A stretch of DNA of 60,550 bases from Alphaproteobacteria bacterium. Lineage in GTDB: Bacteria > Pseudomonadota > Alphaproteobacteria > Micavibrionales > Micavibrionaceae. Location of the stretch: the NCBI GenBank assembly GCA_020442475.1, contig JAGRKA010000008.1, positions 1-60,550 of the forward strand. The letters run 5' to 3'. This document shows, one piece after another, positions 30,417-39,829 of this stretch. Position numbers and translations under genes: made by a program. The notes beneath the pieces were generated by a model, which worked only from the letters and a program-made list of their open reading frames with translations, was not told the origin of the DNA and ran no database searches. Position 1 is the first letter of the stretch. Each line of letters opens with the position of its first letter.

Positions 30417-31037
30417 TTACGATACGGGGCGGTCGATTCGAACCGGCAGGTCCGCAGCGATCGGCTCATCATCGAGCATTTCGATCATGCCTGTGGGCTG
30501 TATGGCAAAATTCGCGATGAACAGCGCATTGGAATAGAACACGACTGCATCGGCCAGATAGTGACCTTGCTCATTCATGCCCTCGAACGTTGCCGGACGG
30601 ATTGTGCCCTCAATTACGGAACGGGTTGTTTCGTCCATTTCCTGAGGCATGTTCGGGTCATCCATGCTTTCGGCAATATAGAACGGGCCTTCTTCTCCGC
30701 GGACGAAGAAGCAGAAAAAGCGCAGATAATCCAGAACGTTGTTCTCATTGACTTTAATAGGAGCCTTCGCATTGACTTCATGGATCGGCGGAGAAGTTCC
30801 ATTCAGGCGGAACAGGTTGCCCTGATCCGTCAGGTAGTAGATATACAGATTTTTATTCGACCAGCTTGGCTCCTTCACCCGGATCAGCGCGACCTGATCG
30901 TAAAAGGGGAGCATACGCCATTCGACCTGCGTGCTTTCGGGCGATACGCGGTATTTCCCGTCCACGGGATTGATCTGCTCCAGAAAACCGGCCAGTTCCT
31001 CTCCTTGAACGGCATTCCAGTTATTGTCCTGATACAT
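30417..31037 (-). CDS. Unknown conserved-looking cytoplasmic protein (206 aa)
   Basis: No family recognised. It is acidic, aromatic-rich and without signal peptide or membrane helix; EWRMLPFYDQVALIRVKEPSW and LRFFCFFVRGEEGPFYIAE suggest a compact beta-rich fold. The ATG at 31037 has AAGGA seven bases upstream. The 290-nt gap upstream to the divergent glycosyltransferase gene holds presumably two promoters; a possible -35/-10 pair TTAACT/TATCCT faces the glycosyltransferase, and I see nothing else there. Confidence 0.68.
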   Translation of the reverse strand: MYQDNNWNAVQGEELAGFLEQINPVDGKYRVSPESTQVEWRMLPFYDQVALIRVKEPSWSNKNLYIYYLTDQGNLFRLNGTSPPIHEVNAKAPIKVNENNVLDYLRFFCFFVRGEEGPFYIAESMDDPNMPQEMDETTRSVIEGTIRPATFEGMNEQGHYLADAVVFYSNALFIANFAIQPTGMIEMLDDEPIAADLPVRIDRPVS

Positions 31038-31327
31038 GAATTATCCTTAGTTTATTTGAAATCTCATTACCGAGCGAACCGACCTATTTTGACAGAAACG
31101 AGACAGAGCGCAAGCTTATTATTCGTTTTTTAATCCGGGCGTTATCCTTTGTAAAGCCTATCATCTTATGCCTCTTTACCTGCACCGTGAGCATCCGGGT
31201 GAGGATTAATCCGCATTTTTTCTTAACTTTTCGGAAGAAACCGCTATCCTGCGCAGATTAAGCGATATATTCAGGAACAGGTTTCCGGGTGATAGAGGGG
31301 CGTCGTGGCACGTTACAGGATATCAGT

Positions 31328-32677
31328 ATGAGAAAGAAAATGGCCGTTATCCTATCTTTGGCACCTATTACGGATGCGCCGCGCGTCTTGCGCCAGACGG
31401 GGGCCTTGCAAAATGATGGGTGGAGCGTTGTGCTGTGCGGCCTTGAAGGGCGCGCAAAAAAACCGGAAGGAACGTATCTGATTACGTTGGCGGACGGCAA
31501 AGCAGAAGAAGGTGTTTCAGGGGATAAGGCACCCAGAACCGCCGCGATTTTGAAGTGGGTCAGAAGGATTCCGCATATTGTGCCGTTGCTGAAGGCACGC
31601 TTTTCAGACATGGCGGCTGTCCGATATTACTGGTCGCATTATCATCATCAGGAAAAATACGCTTATCTTGAGGCTGAGCTGGCACATGTGCCGGGGATTT
31701 CGAATGCGGATATTGTGATCGTCGCACATGATTACGTGACCATCCCGATGGCTGAGCGGTTGGCTGCGCGTTTTGGAGGGCGTGTCGTCTGCGATATTCA
31801 TGAATATGCAACGGGGCAGCATATGCATAGCCCGATCTGGCGACTGATGCTGCGACCGTGGGTAGACCGGATGCAAAAGTTGTTTTTGCCGAAAAGCGCG
31901 TTTAACACGACGGTCTGCGATGGGATCGCCGATCTGCTTGCTCGTGATTACGCGCCCTTGCCCCGGCCTGCCGTCGTGCGGTCTATCCCACCTCGTACCC
32001 AGATGCCCTTTAGGGAAACGGGAGAGGAGATCAACGTGCTGTATCACGGGATCGTCTATCCTGTGCGGGGGATGGAGTTGGCACTGGAATCGCTTCGCTT
32101 GTGGCGGCCCGAATTTCGTTTGATCGTACGTGGCCCCGGCAAGGCCGACTATTTTGAAAAACTGCGCTATTATGCGCGGGAGTTGGGCGTTGAAGACCGG
32201 TTTACGCTGGAATCTCCCGTTCTGTATGATCGGATTATCCCTGAAGCGAACAAGGCGGATATCGGGTATTTTGTCCATAAGGATACTAGCCCGCAAAAGC
32301 GTTTCGCCCTGCCGAACAAGTTTTTTGAATATATTTCCGCCGGGCTGGCGCTGTGCGTGTCGGATTTGCCGGAGATGGCTAAAATTACGAAAGACTATGA
32401 TCTGGGTGTTCTTGTGAACGGCTATTCCGCTGAAGAGGTCGCTGCGCAGATGAATGTGTTAAACCGCAAGGATATAGACCGCTACAAGCTTAATGCGCTC
32501 AAGGCCGCGCAAAGCCTGTGCTGGGAGCAGGAGGCGCCGGTCATGGTCGAGGCCTATAACAGGGTGTTGCTGGAGGGTGTGTCCAGTGGGAAGGGTGGCG
32601 GCTTAGCCGCACAACAGGAGGATGAGGCAGGCAATAAGGATGAAGATCGTCTATCTTACATTGGAAGCGCCGCGTGA
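31328..32677 (+). CDS. Glycosyltransferase family 4 protein (first of pair)
   Basis: 449 residues with a GT-B layout: N-terminal Rossmann half (VILSLAPITDAPRVLRQTGAL; IVIVAHDYVTIPMAERLA) and C-terminal GT4 half with VLYHGIVYPVRGMELALESL, the donor-binding LPNKFFEYISAGLALCVSDLPEM and a long C-terminal tail of low complexity. It transfers a sugar from an activated donor; donor and acceptor are unknown. The ATG at 31328 has AGGA eight bases upstream. Its last 38 nt overlap a second GT4 gene, so both probably act on the same glycan. Confidence 0.86.
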   Translation: MRKKMAVILSLAPITDAPRVLRQTGALQNDGWSVVLCGLEGRAKKPEGTYLITLADGKAEEGVSGDKAPRTAAILKWVRRIPHIVPLLKARFSDMAAVRYYWSHYHHQEKYAYLEAELAHVPGISNADIVIVAHDYVTIPMAERLAARFGGRVVCDIHEYATGQHMHSPIWRLMLRPWVDRMQKLFLPKSAFNTTVCDGIADLLARDYAPLPRPAVVRSIPPRTQMPFRETGEEINVLYHGIVYPVRGMELALESLRLWRPEFRLIVRGPGKADYFEKLRYYARELGVEDRFTLESPVLYDRIIPEANKADIGYFVHKDTSPQKRFALPNKFFEYISAGLALCVSDLPEMAKITKDYDLGVLVNGYSAEEVAAQMNVLNRKDIDRYKLNALKAAQSLCWEQEAPVMVEAYNRVLLEGVSSGKGGGLAAQQEDEAGNKDEDRLSYIGSAA

Positions 32678-33728
32678 AGGTCAGGCCAGTTACGTCCATG
32701 TTCATGAAATCATCGACGGGTTGGAAAAGCAGGGGGTAAAAGTCCGCCTGTATCAACCGCCTTATGCGGCCAAGCCTGTTTCACCCAATCATTTTATGCG
32801 GCTTCTTTATGCTTTGTGGTTGCAATGTCGGCTATGGGCCTGCTGGGAGCGGGGGAGTGTTCTCTATGTTCGTGCGCATTATTTGGCCTTCCCTTCCGCG
32901 TTGATTGCGCGCTTATTTCGGATTCCGGTTTTTCAGGAAATTAACGGCCCCTATGAGGATGTGTTCGTCACGCACCCGTCCCTAAAGATTTTTCGTAATA
33001 TTCTTATCCCGATGCAGCGCTGGCAGTACCGCGTGGCTACCGGACTGATCACCGTGACGCAGGCTTTGCAGGGCTGGGCGAACGCGCAAGGGCGCCGCAC
33101 GGACTGCACGTTGATTTCGAACGGGGCGAATACAAATCTGTTCAAGCCGGGGCTGTCAAGGCCGGAAGATGCGCCGAAGCGTTATGTCGTCTTCTTTGGC
33201 GGCCTGACACGCTGGCATGGTGTGCCGGTGATGCTGGGGGCTGTTCAAAGTGCGGGCTGGCCGGAAAATGTGAAGCTTGTTGTGATTGGAGACGGGCAGG
33301 AAACGCCGTCCATACAGGAGGCGTGTAAAGATACGGATCGTATCGTATTTCTTGGAAAACGACCTTATAAAGACGTCGCACCTTACGTTTCGAACGCACT
33401 GGCCGGGCTGGTGATCATTAATAATCCGGATCAGCGTTCCTCGACGGGCGTATTACCACTTAAGCTTTATGAGACGCTGGCCTGCGGGGTGCCCGCCATC
33501 GTGACCGATCTGCCGGGGCAGGCCGATCTAGTGCGGCGAGAAGCGTGCGGTCTTGTGATCCCGGTGGATGATCCGTCTGCGCTGGCAAGTGCCGTGACGC
33601 GTCTTTCCGTGTATCCGCAGGAGGCGGAGATGATGGGGAGGAACGGCCATGAGGCTGCCGTCAGGGATCATAGCTGGTTCGCCCGCGCGCAGCAGACTCT
33701 TGCGTTTATAAAATCGAATCTGCCTTAG
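32640..33728 (+). CDS. Glycosyltransferase family 4 protein (second of pair)
   Basis: 362 residues. N-terminal part: MKIVYLTLEAPREGQASYVH, an acceptor-binding loop pattern, then VFQEINGPYEDV. C-terminal GT4 domain: VVFFGGLTRWHGVPVMLGAV, VVIGDGQETPSI and the EX7E-like PLKLYETLACGVPAIVTDLPGQ. I choose the ATG at 32640; one six codons earlier abuts its ribosome site. It is translationally coupled to the first GT4 gene and convergent with the patatin gene, whose stop overlaps its own. Confidence 0.87.
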   Translation: MKIVYLTLEAPREGQASYVHVHEIIDGLEKQGVKVRLYQPPYAAKPVSPNHFMRLLYALWLQCRLWACWERGSVLYVRAHYLAFPSALIARLFRIPVFQEINGPYEDVFVTHPSLKIFRNILIPMQRWQYRVATGLITVTQALQGWANAQGRRTDCTLISNGANTNLFKPGLSRPEDAPKRYVVFFGGLTRWHGVPVMLGAVQSAGWPENVKLVVIGDGQETPSIQEACKDTDRIVFLGKRPYKDVAPYVSNALAGLVIINNPDQRSSTGVLPLKLYETLACGVPAIVTDLPGQADLVRREACGLVIPVDDPSALASAVTRLSVYPQEAEMMGRNGHEAAVRDHSWFARAQQTLAFIKSNLP

Positions 33729-34810
33729 CGTACGGATGTCGCAGCTTTTTTGTCTTGGAGAGGCTCTGCCTCCGGATTCAGGAATTCCACATGCAGATCG
33801 ACTGTGTCATGGACGCCGATCGCATCAAAATGTTCATCCAGCCAGTCGTTCATGAGTGCGCGGCCCTTATCGCGCAGACCTGTCAGGAAGGGCCAGCTCG
33901 TATCGAATTTCGTGGCGACACCCAGATATTTCATCGCTTGGTCCGCGCGGATCGAATGGACCAGCACATTGGTAAAGCTATCCCTGTATTCCTCTTTGAG
34001 CATATCCTGATCAAGGAGCTTTTTGACAAAGGCGATCGCCCGTAGTTCTTTGAGCAGGGAGGAATTGAACGTCACCTCATTCACGCGGTTCATAATGTCA
34101 TGCGCTGTTTTCGGGGTTTCATCGCGGTTGATCGGATTGATATGGAGGATCATAAGGTCGCGCGTATCCGTTTTGTAGAAAAGCGGGAAAAGCGCGGGGT
34201 TTCCCATATAGCCGCCATCCCAGTAATCTTCACCGTCAATCGTGACGGCCTTGAACAGGAAGGGTAGGGCGGCGGAGGCCATGGCGACATCCAGACTGAT
34301 TTCCTTCGTATCGAAAACCCGGACTTTCCCGCTCTGGACGTGTGTCGCGCTGATAAAGAGCTTGATGCGATTGCATTCGCGCAGCACATCGAAATCGACG
34401 GTGCGGGAGAGGATATCCCTGAGCGGGTTGAAGTCAAAAGGGTTTGTCTGGTAAGGCGAAAAAACCCGCGTGGCCGAGTCAAAAATCAGATAGGGCAGAA
34501 AATCATCCGTTTTCCACGGCGTCATTTTTGTCCAGAGCGGGGAGCGTACCGGGTTGAACTGTTCTCCTGCCTGCGAGATGTTCCGCCAGAATTCATGGAG
34601 TGTTTCCCGTGCTCTTTCCCGCCCGCCCATATGCAGCCCGTAAGCCATGGCGCAGGCATTCATTGTTCCGGCGCTTGTGGCGCACACGCCATCGATGATA
34701 ATCCGCTCATCTTCCAGAAGGCGCTCCAGCGCGCCCCATGCCAAGGCACCGTGCGCGCCGCCACCCTGAAGGGCAAGGTTGAGTTTTTTGAGTGGGGTCG
34801 ATTTACCCAT
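33725..34810 (-). CDS. Patatin-like phospholipase
   Basis: Ser-Asp dyad acyl hydrolase. The oxyanion hole is LALQGGGAHGALAWGALE (residues 12-29), the nucleophile Ser46 sits in CATSAGTMNA, and the catalytic Asp is in DGGYMGNPALF near residue 200. The first Gly of GxSxG is replaced by Ala (ATSAG). 361 residues; no signal peptide, so probably cytoplasmic or membrane-peripheral. Similar proteins act near polyhydroxybutyrate or lipid metabolism, but no context here decides the substrate. It is convergent with the GT4 pair, overlapping by 4 nt. Confidence 0.9.
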   Translation of the reverse strand: MGKSTPLKKLNLALQGGGAHGALAWGALERLLEDERIIIDGVCATSAGTMNACAMAYGLHMGGRERARETLHEFWRNISQAGEQFNPVRSPLWTKMTPWKTDDFLPYLIFDSATRVFSPYQTNPFDFNPLRDILSRTVDFDVLRECNRIKLFISATHVQSGKVRVFDTKEISLDVAMASAALPFLFKAVTIDGEDYWDGGYMGNPALFPLFYKTDTRDLMILHINPINRDETPKTAHDIMNRVNEVTFNSSLLKELRAIAFVKKLLDQDMLKEEYRDSFTNVLVHSIRADQAMKYLGVATKFDTSWPFLTGLRDKGRALMNDWLDEHFDAIGVHDTVDLHVEFLNPEAEPLQDKKAATSVR

Positions 34811-34898
34811 GATCTTGTTCTCTACGGTTCTTTGGTTTGGGGCACGCAGTGGGACGCAGAAAGAAACGCAGGATCGGGGTAGGGTGGGCTTCTTTTGG

Positions 34899-36170
34899 TT
34901 ATATTTTCTGGTTTTTGCGGACCTGCTCGAAATAGGTATCTATACCGGAAAGGATGGCTTTGCCCAGCTTTTTCCTGTGCGTTGGGTTATTGAGCAGATC
35001 GGCCTCTCTGCGGTTGGACATGAAGCCCGTTTCGATCAGAACCGAAGGAATGTCCGGTGCTTTCAGGACGGCGAAACCGGCGCTGCGGTGCGGGGTGTCG
35101 AGCGTTTTCAAGCTGTGGGATTTGAAGGTGCCTACAAGGGTGTTGGCAAAGAATTTTGATTGGTTCATCGTATCGCGCATGGCCAGATCCAGCAGGATAT
35201 TGGCGACATCCTTATCTTCGACACTGAGGTCGATCCCTGCGACAAGATCTGCACGGTTTTCGCGCGCGGCCAGTTTAGCCGTTTGCGCATCCGAAGCCTT
35301 TTCGGACAGGGTATAGATCGAAGCGCCGCTGACCTTGCCGTTTTCAAGGGAGTCCGCGTGAAGCGAGACAAAAAGGTCTGCGTTATGCTTGCGGGCAAAT
35401 TTTACGCGGTCAGCCAGCTTAATGAATACATCCGTATCGCGTGTCATCTCGACACGGTAACGGCCCGTCGCCAGAAGCTGCTTTCTAAGCTCTTTGCCTA
35501 GAGCCAGCGTCACCGCGCGTTCATAAACCCCGTTCGCACCGGATGCGCCGGGATCGACGCCCCCATGGCCGGGATCGATAACGATCAACGGTTTGACAAT
35601 AACGGATTGCGGTTTGGGCGGCGTCATAGCGCCCAAAGAGGCCTCACGATAGGGTGGTGGGGCTTGCGCTGTGGCAGCAGGCGGGGCGTACTCATCAGAG
35701 AGCATGCCAAAAATTTTGCCCTTGTTTCGTTCAAAAAGCGCTTCCGAAGCGGGGCCGAGATCGAGGACGAGCCTGCTCGCCTTGTTGCTCTGTGCGGGCA
35801 GGGTAAAAGCTGCATGAATATTAACGGGGTGGTCCACATCGAACACGATCCGTGAAATGCCGGGTTTGAGTAGACCGTGCCGGACCGCCGTAATATTGGG
35901 GTTGACGGGTTTTTCAATCGTACCGGCATTCCAGTTGAACGCAGGTAGATCAATAACGATTCTATAGGGCGAAGACAGGGTAAAAACGCGGAAATCCGCC
36001 ATTTCATCCATATCCAGCACCATGCGGGTTTTCTCGCCGTGCGCGCCAAAACGCACGTCGCTAATGTCGAGCGCTAAAGCCTGCCCTGCATGGAAAAACG
36101 TCAGCAGTAAAAGCAATAGTAGCCCGGCAGGTCGTAAAAAGCGGTGGCGGAAAAAATGAAGTGGAGGCAA
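34899..36170 (-). CDS. N-acetylmuramoyl-L-alanine amidase, AMIN + Amidase_3
   Basis: Zinc amidase that cuts peptidoglycan at division (AmiC type). A signal peptide (residues about 1-34, ending ALALD) is followed by an AMIN domain (ISDVRFGAHGEKTRMVLDMD) and a Pro-rich linker, then Amidase_3: first His in VIDPGHGGVDPGASG, Glu in VYERAVTLALG, second His in FVSLHADS, and catalytic Glu in VLIETGFMSN. The AMIN domain targets such enzymes to septal peptidoglycan. 423 residues. It is divergent from rne across a ~400-nt region. Confidence 0.94.
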   Translation of the reverse strand: MPPLHFFRHRFLRPAGLLLLLLLTFFHAGQALALDISDVRFGAHGEKTRMVLDMDEMADFRVFTLSSPYRIVIDLPAFNWNAGTIEKPVNPNITAVRHGLLKPGISRIVFDVDHPVNIHAAFTLPAQSNKASRLVLDLGPASEALFERNKGKIFGMLSDEYAPPAATAQAPPPYREASLGAMTPPKPQSVIVKPLIVIDPGHGGVDPGASGANGVYERAVTLALGKELRKQLLATGRYRVEMTRDTDVFIKLADRVKFARKHNADLFVSLHADSLENGKVSGASIYTLSEKASDAQTAKLAARENRADLVAGIDLSVEDKDVANILLDLAMRDTMNQSKFFANTLVGTFKSHSLKTLDTPHRSAGFAVLKAPDIPSVLIETGFMSNRREADLLNNPTHRKKLGKAILSGIDTYFEQVRKNQKI

Positions 36171-36569
36171 TGGCGTTTATCCCGTCCTGAATTATTCGAT
36201 ACGCGAAAAGGCTCTTACGGCATGTGATGCCAAAAACCAATTTTACATTTATAGCATATGGAGGAGGGGCTCTGTAAAGAGTTCGCTCTATCTGGCGGAG
36301 CGTTATGCGCTTTCGGGATGACGGCTTGTCAGTGAGGGAGGGTGCGGTTTTCGCGCTTTGTTCACTTTATCATTGAGCATTCTATCAACAATGTGTATTG
36401 TGGGGCAGGTATTGTCTATTGCGGTTTTAGCGCTCTATTTGAACTGACAAGGTTTCGCGGACTGTAATAGCAAAATTTGTATAGACGTTTTAAGCGCGTT
36501 CTCGCGCCGCTTTTCCGCCGTATGGGCAGGAAAGGCAGGCGGCGGTGCGTGCGTATGGAGAATAAGATT
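36171..36569. promoter_or_regulatory. Divergent amidase/rne intergenic and rne leader region
   Basis: A 399-nt non-coding stretch. A candidate rne promoter is TTGAAC at 36439-36444 with TGTAAT at 36463-36468 (18-nt spacer), giving a leader of roughly 95 nt; RNase E mRNAs in other bacteria are autoregulated through their leader, but I see no defined structure here. CGGGATGAC at 36314-36322 resembles an arm of the palindromic repeats seen elsewhere in the window. Confidence 0.4.
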
Positions 36570-39137
36570 ATGACTAAAAAAATGTTGATTGACGCAACAC
36601 ACAGCGAGGAAACGCGGGTTGCGGTTATGGATGGCGACCGTCTTGAGGAATTCGATTATGAAAGTAAATTCCGTAAACCTCTGAAGGGCAGCATCTTTCT
36701 GGCGAAAGTGACGCGGGTTGAGCCATCCTTGCAGGCGGCCTTCGTGAATTTTGGTGGAAACCGGCACGGCTTTCTTCCTTTCTCTGAAATTCATCCTGAT
36801 TATTTCCGGATTCCTATATCTGACCGTGAAGCGCTGATTGCCGAGCAGGAAGCGGCCTTACAGGCGCATGACGAGGAAGAGCAAGAGCAGGAAGCCGCCC
36901 AGGGCGTATTGGACGATCATGAAGATGCGGACGGATCTGTGTCGGATGTCGAGGAACTTGTGGTGGAGGATCTTCCTGAAGGAGATGAGCCGCTTGACGG
37001 GGAGAGCGACGATAGCGACGCTGACGCTGTGGGTGTTGAAGAGGATCAAGAGCAGGACTCTGAAAAAGAGAGTGATGGCGGTGAAGAAACGGATGCCGAC
37101 GCTGATTCGGAATCCGGGCAGCGGCGCAGACGTTATCCGCGTAGGAATGGACGCGGCGGGCGTTATCGCGGTGGCCGTATGGCCCAGCGTTCTCGCCGTC
37201 AGGAAGTCTATGACGAGGAGCAGGATGACGAACAGCGCTTCCGTTTTAATTTGCGCCGGAAATATAAAATTCAGGAAGTGATCAAGCGCGGCCAGATTAT
37301 GCTCGTGCAGGTTTCCAAGGAAGAGCGCGGAAATAAAGGCGCGGCTGTCAGTTCGTACTTGTCCTTGCCGGGCCGCTATTGCGTGCTTATGCCTAACAGC
37401 CCGCGCGCGGGCGGCGTAAGCCGGAAAATCGCAAGTAGCGCGGATCGCGCCAGAATGCGTGAAATTATGAAGGATCTTGAGGTGCCCAAGGGCATGTCTG
37501 TGATCCTGCGCACGGCCGGGGTTACCCGGACAAAAACTGAGATCAAGCGGGATCTCGATTATCTGATGCGCCTGTGGGACAGCATTCGCGAATTAACGCT
37601 GGAATCGACGGCGCCCGCGATGGTTTATGAGGAAGCAGACTTGATCAAGCGTGCCGTTCGGGACCTGTATACGCGGGATATTGAAGAGATTCATGTCGAG
37701 GGCGATGACGGGTTCAAAAATGCGAAAAGCTTCATGAAAATGATGATCCCTTCGCATGTGAAACGCGTTCATCACTATAAAGACAATGAAACCTCTCTGT
37801 TCCAGCGTTACCGCGCAGAAGAGCAAATCAGCGAGATCGGTGAAACATCCGTGACGTTGAAATCAGGCGGGTATCTTGTGATCAACCCGACGGAAGCGTT
37901 GATTTCTATCGACGTGAACTCCGGGAAAGCGACGAAAGAGCGCCATATTGAGGAAACGGCGCTTAAAACCAACCTGGAGGCGGCAGAAGAAGTCGCGCGC
38001 CAGCTCCGTTTGCGTGATCTGGGCGGTCTGGTCGTTGTCGATTTTATCGATATGGAGGATCGCCGCAACAATGCTAAAGTCGAGCGCAGAATGCGGGACT
38101 CGCTGGCTAATGATCGGGCGCGGATACAGGTCGGGCGTATTTCGGCTTTCGGTTTGATGGAAATGTCCCGTCAGCGCTTGAATCCCAGCCTGACGGAATC
38201 GCAGTTCGAGGTGTGTTCTTCTTGTCAGGGAACGGGGCGGACCCGGACCGCGGATGCGGCCTCCATCATGGTGTTGCGCGCGATTGAGAATGAAGGGGCC
38301 AAGGCCCGCGCCGCGCAAATCATTGTCCATGTGACGAATGATGTCGCTTTGTACATTCTGAACCATAAGCGTAAAAATCTGATCTCAATCGAAGAGCGTT
38401 ACGGGTTTGAAATCCTGATGCGGGTGGATGATACGCTCGGCGTCGCACTGTTCCGGATCGAGGTTTCGAGGCCTGTGGCGAAAGATGATGCGGAAGGTGA
38501 CGAAGGCGAAAACGCAAACGCAAACGCAAATGCTGCTCCGAAAAATGAAGCGACTGACAGCCGGAACTCTCGCGAATCCGATGAGCGCGGGAGAGGTGGC
38601 CGTAGGCGCGGTCGCAGGGGCGGTCGCAGGCGTGGCCAGAATAATGAAGACAATAATATGCGTCAGGATTCGGATGAAGAGGTTGCGGACTCCTCCTCCC
38701 CGGAGATAGATCATAAGAATGAGCCGTCTCAGGCAGAGGATGGTGTGCCGAAGGAAGGGCGCTCTTCCGGTGGCCGTGGCCGTAAACCGGCGCGCTCTAA
38801 AGCGGGTGAAGGTGAGGTTGCTGAGGGCGTTGTAAAGGAAAACGGGCAAGAGGAATCTCAGCCTGAAGAGAAAAAGCCAACTTCTCGGGGGCGGAAACCG
38901 GCCTCAAAACCCGCTAAAAAGGCGGAAGAGGCCAAAACGGAAGACTCAAAAGATAAGAACGAGGCTCCTGATTCAAAAGAGGCAGCACCTGAGGACAAGC
39001 CGGTGAAAAAGCCGGCGCGTGGCCGCAAAGCGAGCGTTTCAAACGACGATAAGCCTGCGAAGGAGAAAGCCGCAAGCGCTGCCGAAACCGTGAACGAGCC
39101 GCCGAAGGAAAAGAAAAAAGGCTGGTGGAGCCGCTAG
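36570..39137 (+). CDS. rne: Ribonuclease E/G
   Basis: Endoribonuclease core of RNA decay and rRNA/tRNA processing. It begins with KMLIDATHSEETRVAV, enters the S1 domain (FLAKVTRVEPSLQAAFVNFG), which is interrupted by a ~110-residue Glu/Asp-rich then Arg-rich insert, and resumes at KYKIQEVIKRGQIMLVQVSKE. The DNase I-like catalytic domain has SIDVNSGKATK and VVVDFIDMEDRRN with the metal-binding Asp residues; the zinc link is CSSC. The last ~200 residues are disordered, mixed Arg-, Glu- and Lys-rich, as a degradosome scaffold. The ATG at 36570 has GGAG upstream. 855 residues. Confidence 0.95.
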   Translation: MTKKMLIDATHSEETRVAVMDGDRLEEFDYESKFRKPLKGSIFLAKVTRVEPSLQAAFVNFGGNRHGFLPFSEIHPDYFRIPISDREALIAEQEAALQAHDEEEQEQEAAQGVLDDHEDADGSVSDVEELVVEDLPEGDEPLDGESDDSDADAVGVEEDQEQDSEKESDGGEETDADADSESGQRRRRYPRRNGRGGRYRGGRMAQRSRRQEVYDEEQDDEQRFRFNLRRKYKIQEVIKRGQIMLVQVSKEERGNKGAAVSSYLSLPGRYCVLMPNSPRAGGVSRKIASSADRARMREIMKDLEVPKGMSVILRTAGVTRTKTEIKRDLDYLMRLWDSIRELTLESTAPAMVYEEADLIKRAVRDLYTRDIEEIHVEGDDGFKNAKSFMKMMIPSHVKRVHHYKDNETSLFQRYRAEEQISEIGETSVTLKSGGYLVINPTEALISIDVNSGKATKERHIEETALKTNLEAAEEVARQLRLRDLGGLVVVDFIDMEDRRNNAKVERRMRDSLANDRARIQVGRISAFGLMEMSRQRLNPSLTESQFEVCSSCQGTGRTRTADAASIMVLRAIENEGAKARAAQIIVHVTNDVALYILNHKRKNLISIEERYGFEILMRVDDTLGVALFRIEVSRPVAKDDAEGDEGENANANANAAPKNEATDSRNSRESDERGRGGRRRGRRGGRRRGQNNEDNNMRQDSDEEVADSSSPEIDHKNEPSQAEDGVPKEGRSSGGRGRKPARSKAGEGEVAEGVVKENGQEESQPEEKKPTSRGRKPASKPAKKAEEAKTEDSKDKNEAPDSKEAAPEDKPVKKPARGRKASVSNDDKPAKEKAASAAETVNEPPKEKKKGWWSR

Positions 39138-39238
39138 GGTCAAAACTCATAGCTTTTATACAATTCTGTTCAAAAATAACGGAAAATTACTTTTTTGGCT
39201 TCAAAGTCCGCTGTCACAGCCATTTTTTGCTGATTTTC

Positions 39239-39268
39239 TTGCATATACACCGCGATTCGGTGTATATA
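39239..39268 (+). promoter_or_regulatory. Promoter with embedded palindromic operator, leaderless start
   Basis: TTGCAT (39239-39244) and TATATA (39263-39268) are 18 nt apart. Between and over them lies a perfect 10-bp inverted repeat ATATACACCG/CGGTGTATAT at 39243-39252 and 39258-39267. A transcript starting 6-7 nt after the -10 would begin at the ATG at 39275, and no Shine-Dalgarno precedes that ATG. Autorepression by the encoded regulator is the natural inference. Confidence 0.6.
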
Positions 39269-39274
39269 AGAGTT

Positions 39275-39829
39275 ATGGTTAAGAATCTCGCCAAGAAAGC
39301 GATGACGACGAAAGGGCAAAAAGCCTGCTACGTCATCGACCACCTTGTGGAGGCTCTGGGAAATGAGCCGTCCTCCTCCTTGCGCCGTGCCATGATTCTC
39401 GTGGATATTGATCAACACCCCGGCACAACGCAGGTCGGTATTATGGAGCGGCTGCACATCCACAAATCCGCCGTGAACCGCGAGATTGAGTGGCTGTTCA
39501 ATTACGGCTGCATCAAGATGTCCGATAGCGAAAGGGATGGCCGCGTTAAAAAGATCGAGGTTTACGGCTATGCCAAGACCGCGTTGGACGCTGCGATGGA
39601 TTATTTCGAAGGCAATCACCGGAATATGCAGTTATTTTTGGAAGAGTTTTCAAGGTTTTTGAAACAGGAAAAACCCACACTTAGAGACGCAAAAATCATA
39701 GCCTCTCTCTATGAAATGAAAGATGCACCCAAGCAAGCCGTAATCGATAAGCTTTACAGGGGCCCCTCCTCAACCGACAACAGGGCTTTTAACAAACTTA
39801 TCGAGGAAGGAGTGATTGAAGATGCCTAG
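39275..39829 (+). CDS. MarR-like winged-helix regulator (184 aa)
   Basis: Residues about 40-110 read as a MarR-type winged helix: ILVDIDQHPGTTQVGIMERL, the recognition-helix region HIHKSAVNREIEWLFNYG and a wing CIKMSDSERDGRVKKIEVY. The C-terminal 60 residues (RDAKIIASLYEMKDAPKQAV, DNRAFNKLIEEGVIED) may form a second winged-helix-like unit. It is probably a DNA-binding repressor acting on the palindrome in its own promoter. Frames open upstream for 50 codons but the promoter lies there. A 54-aa ORF overlaps its stop. Confidence 0.72.
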   Translation: MVKNLAKKAMTTKGQKACYVIDHLVEALGNEPSSSLRRAMILVDIDQHPGTTQVGIMERLHIHKSAVNREIEWLFNYGCIKMSDSERDGRVKKIEVYGYAKTALDAAMDYFEGNHRNMQLFLEEFSRFLKQEKPTLRDAKIIASLYEMKDAPKQAVIDKLYRGPSSTDNRAFNKLIEEGVIEDA

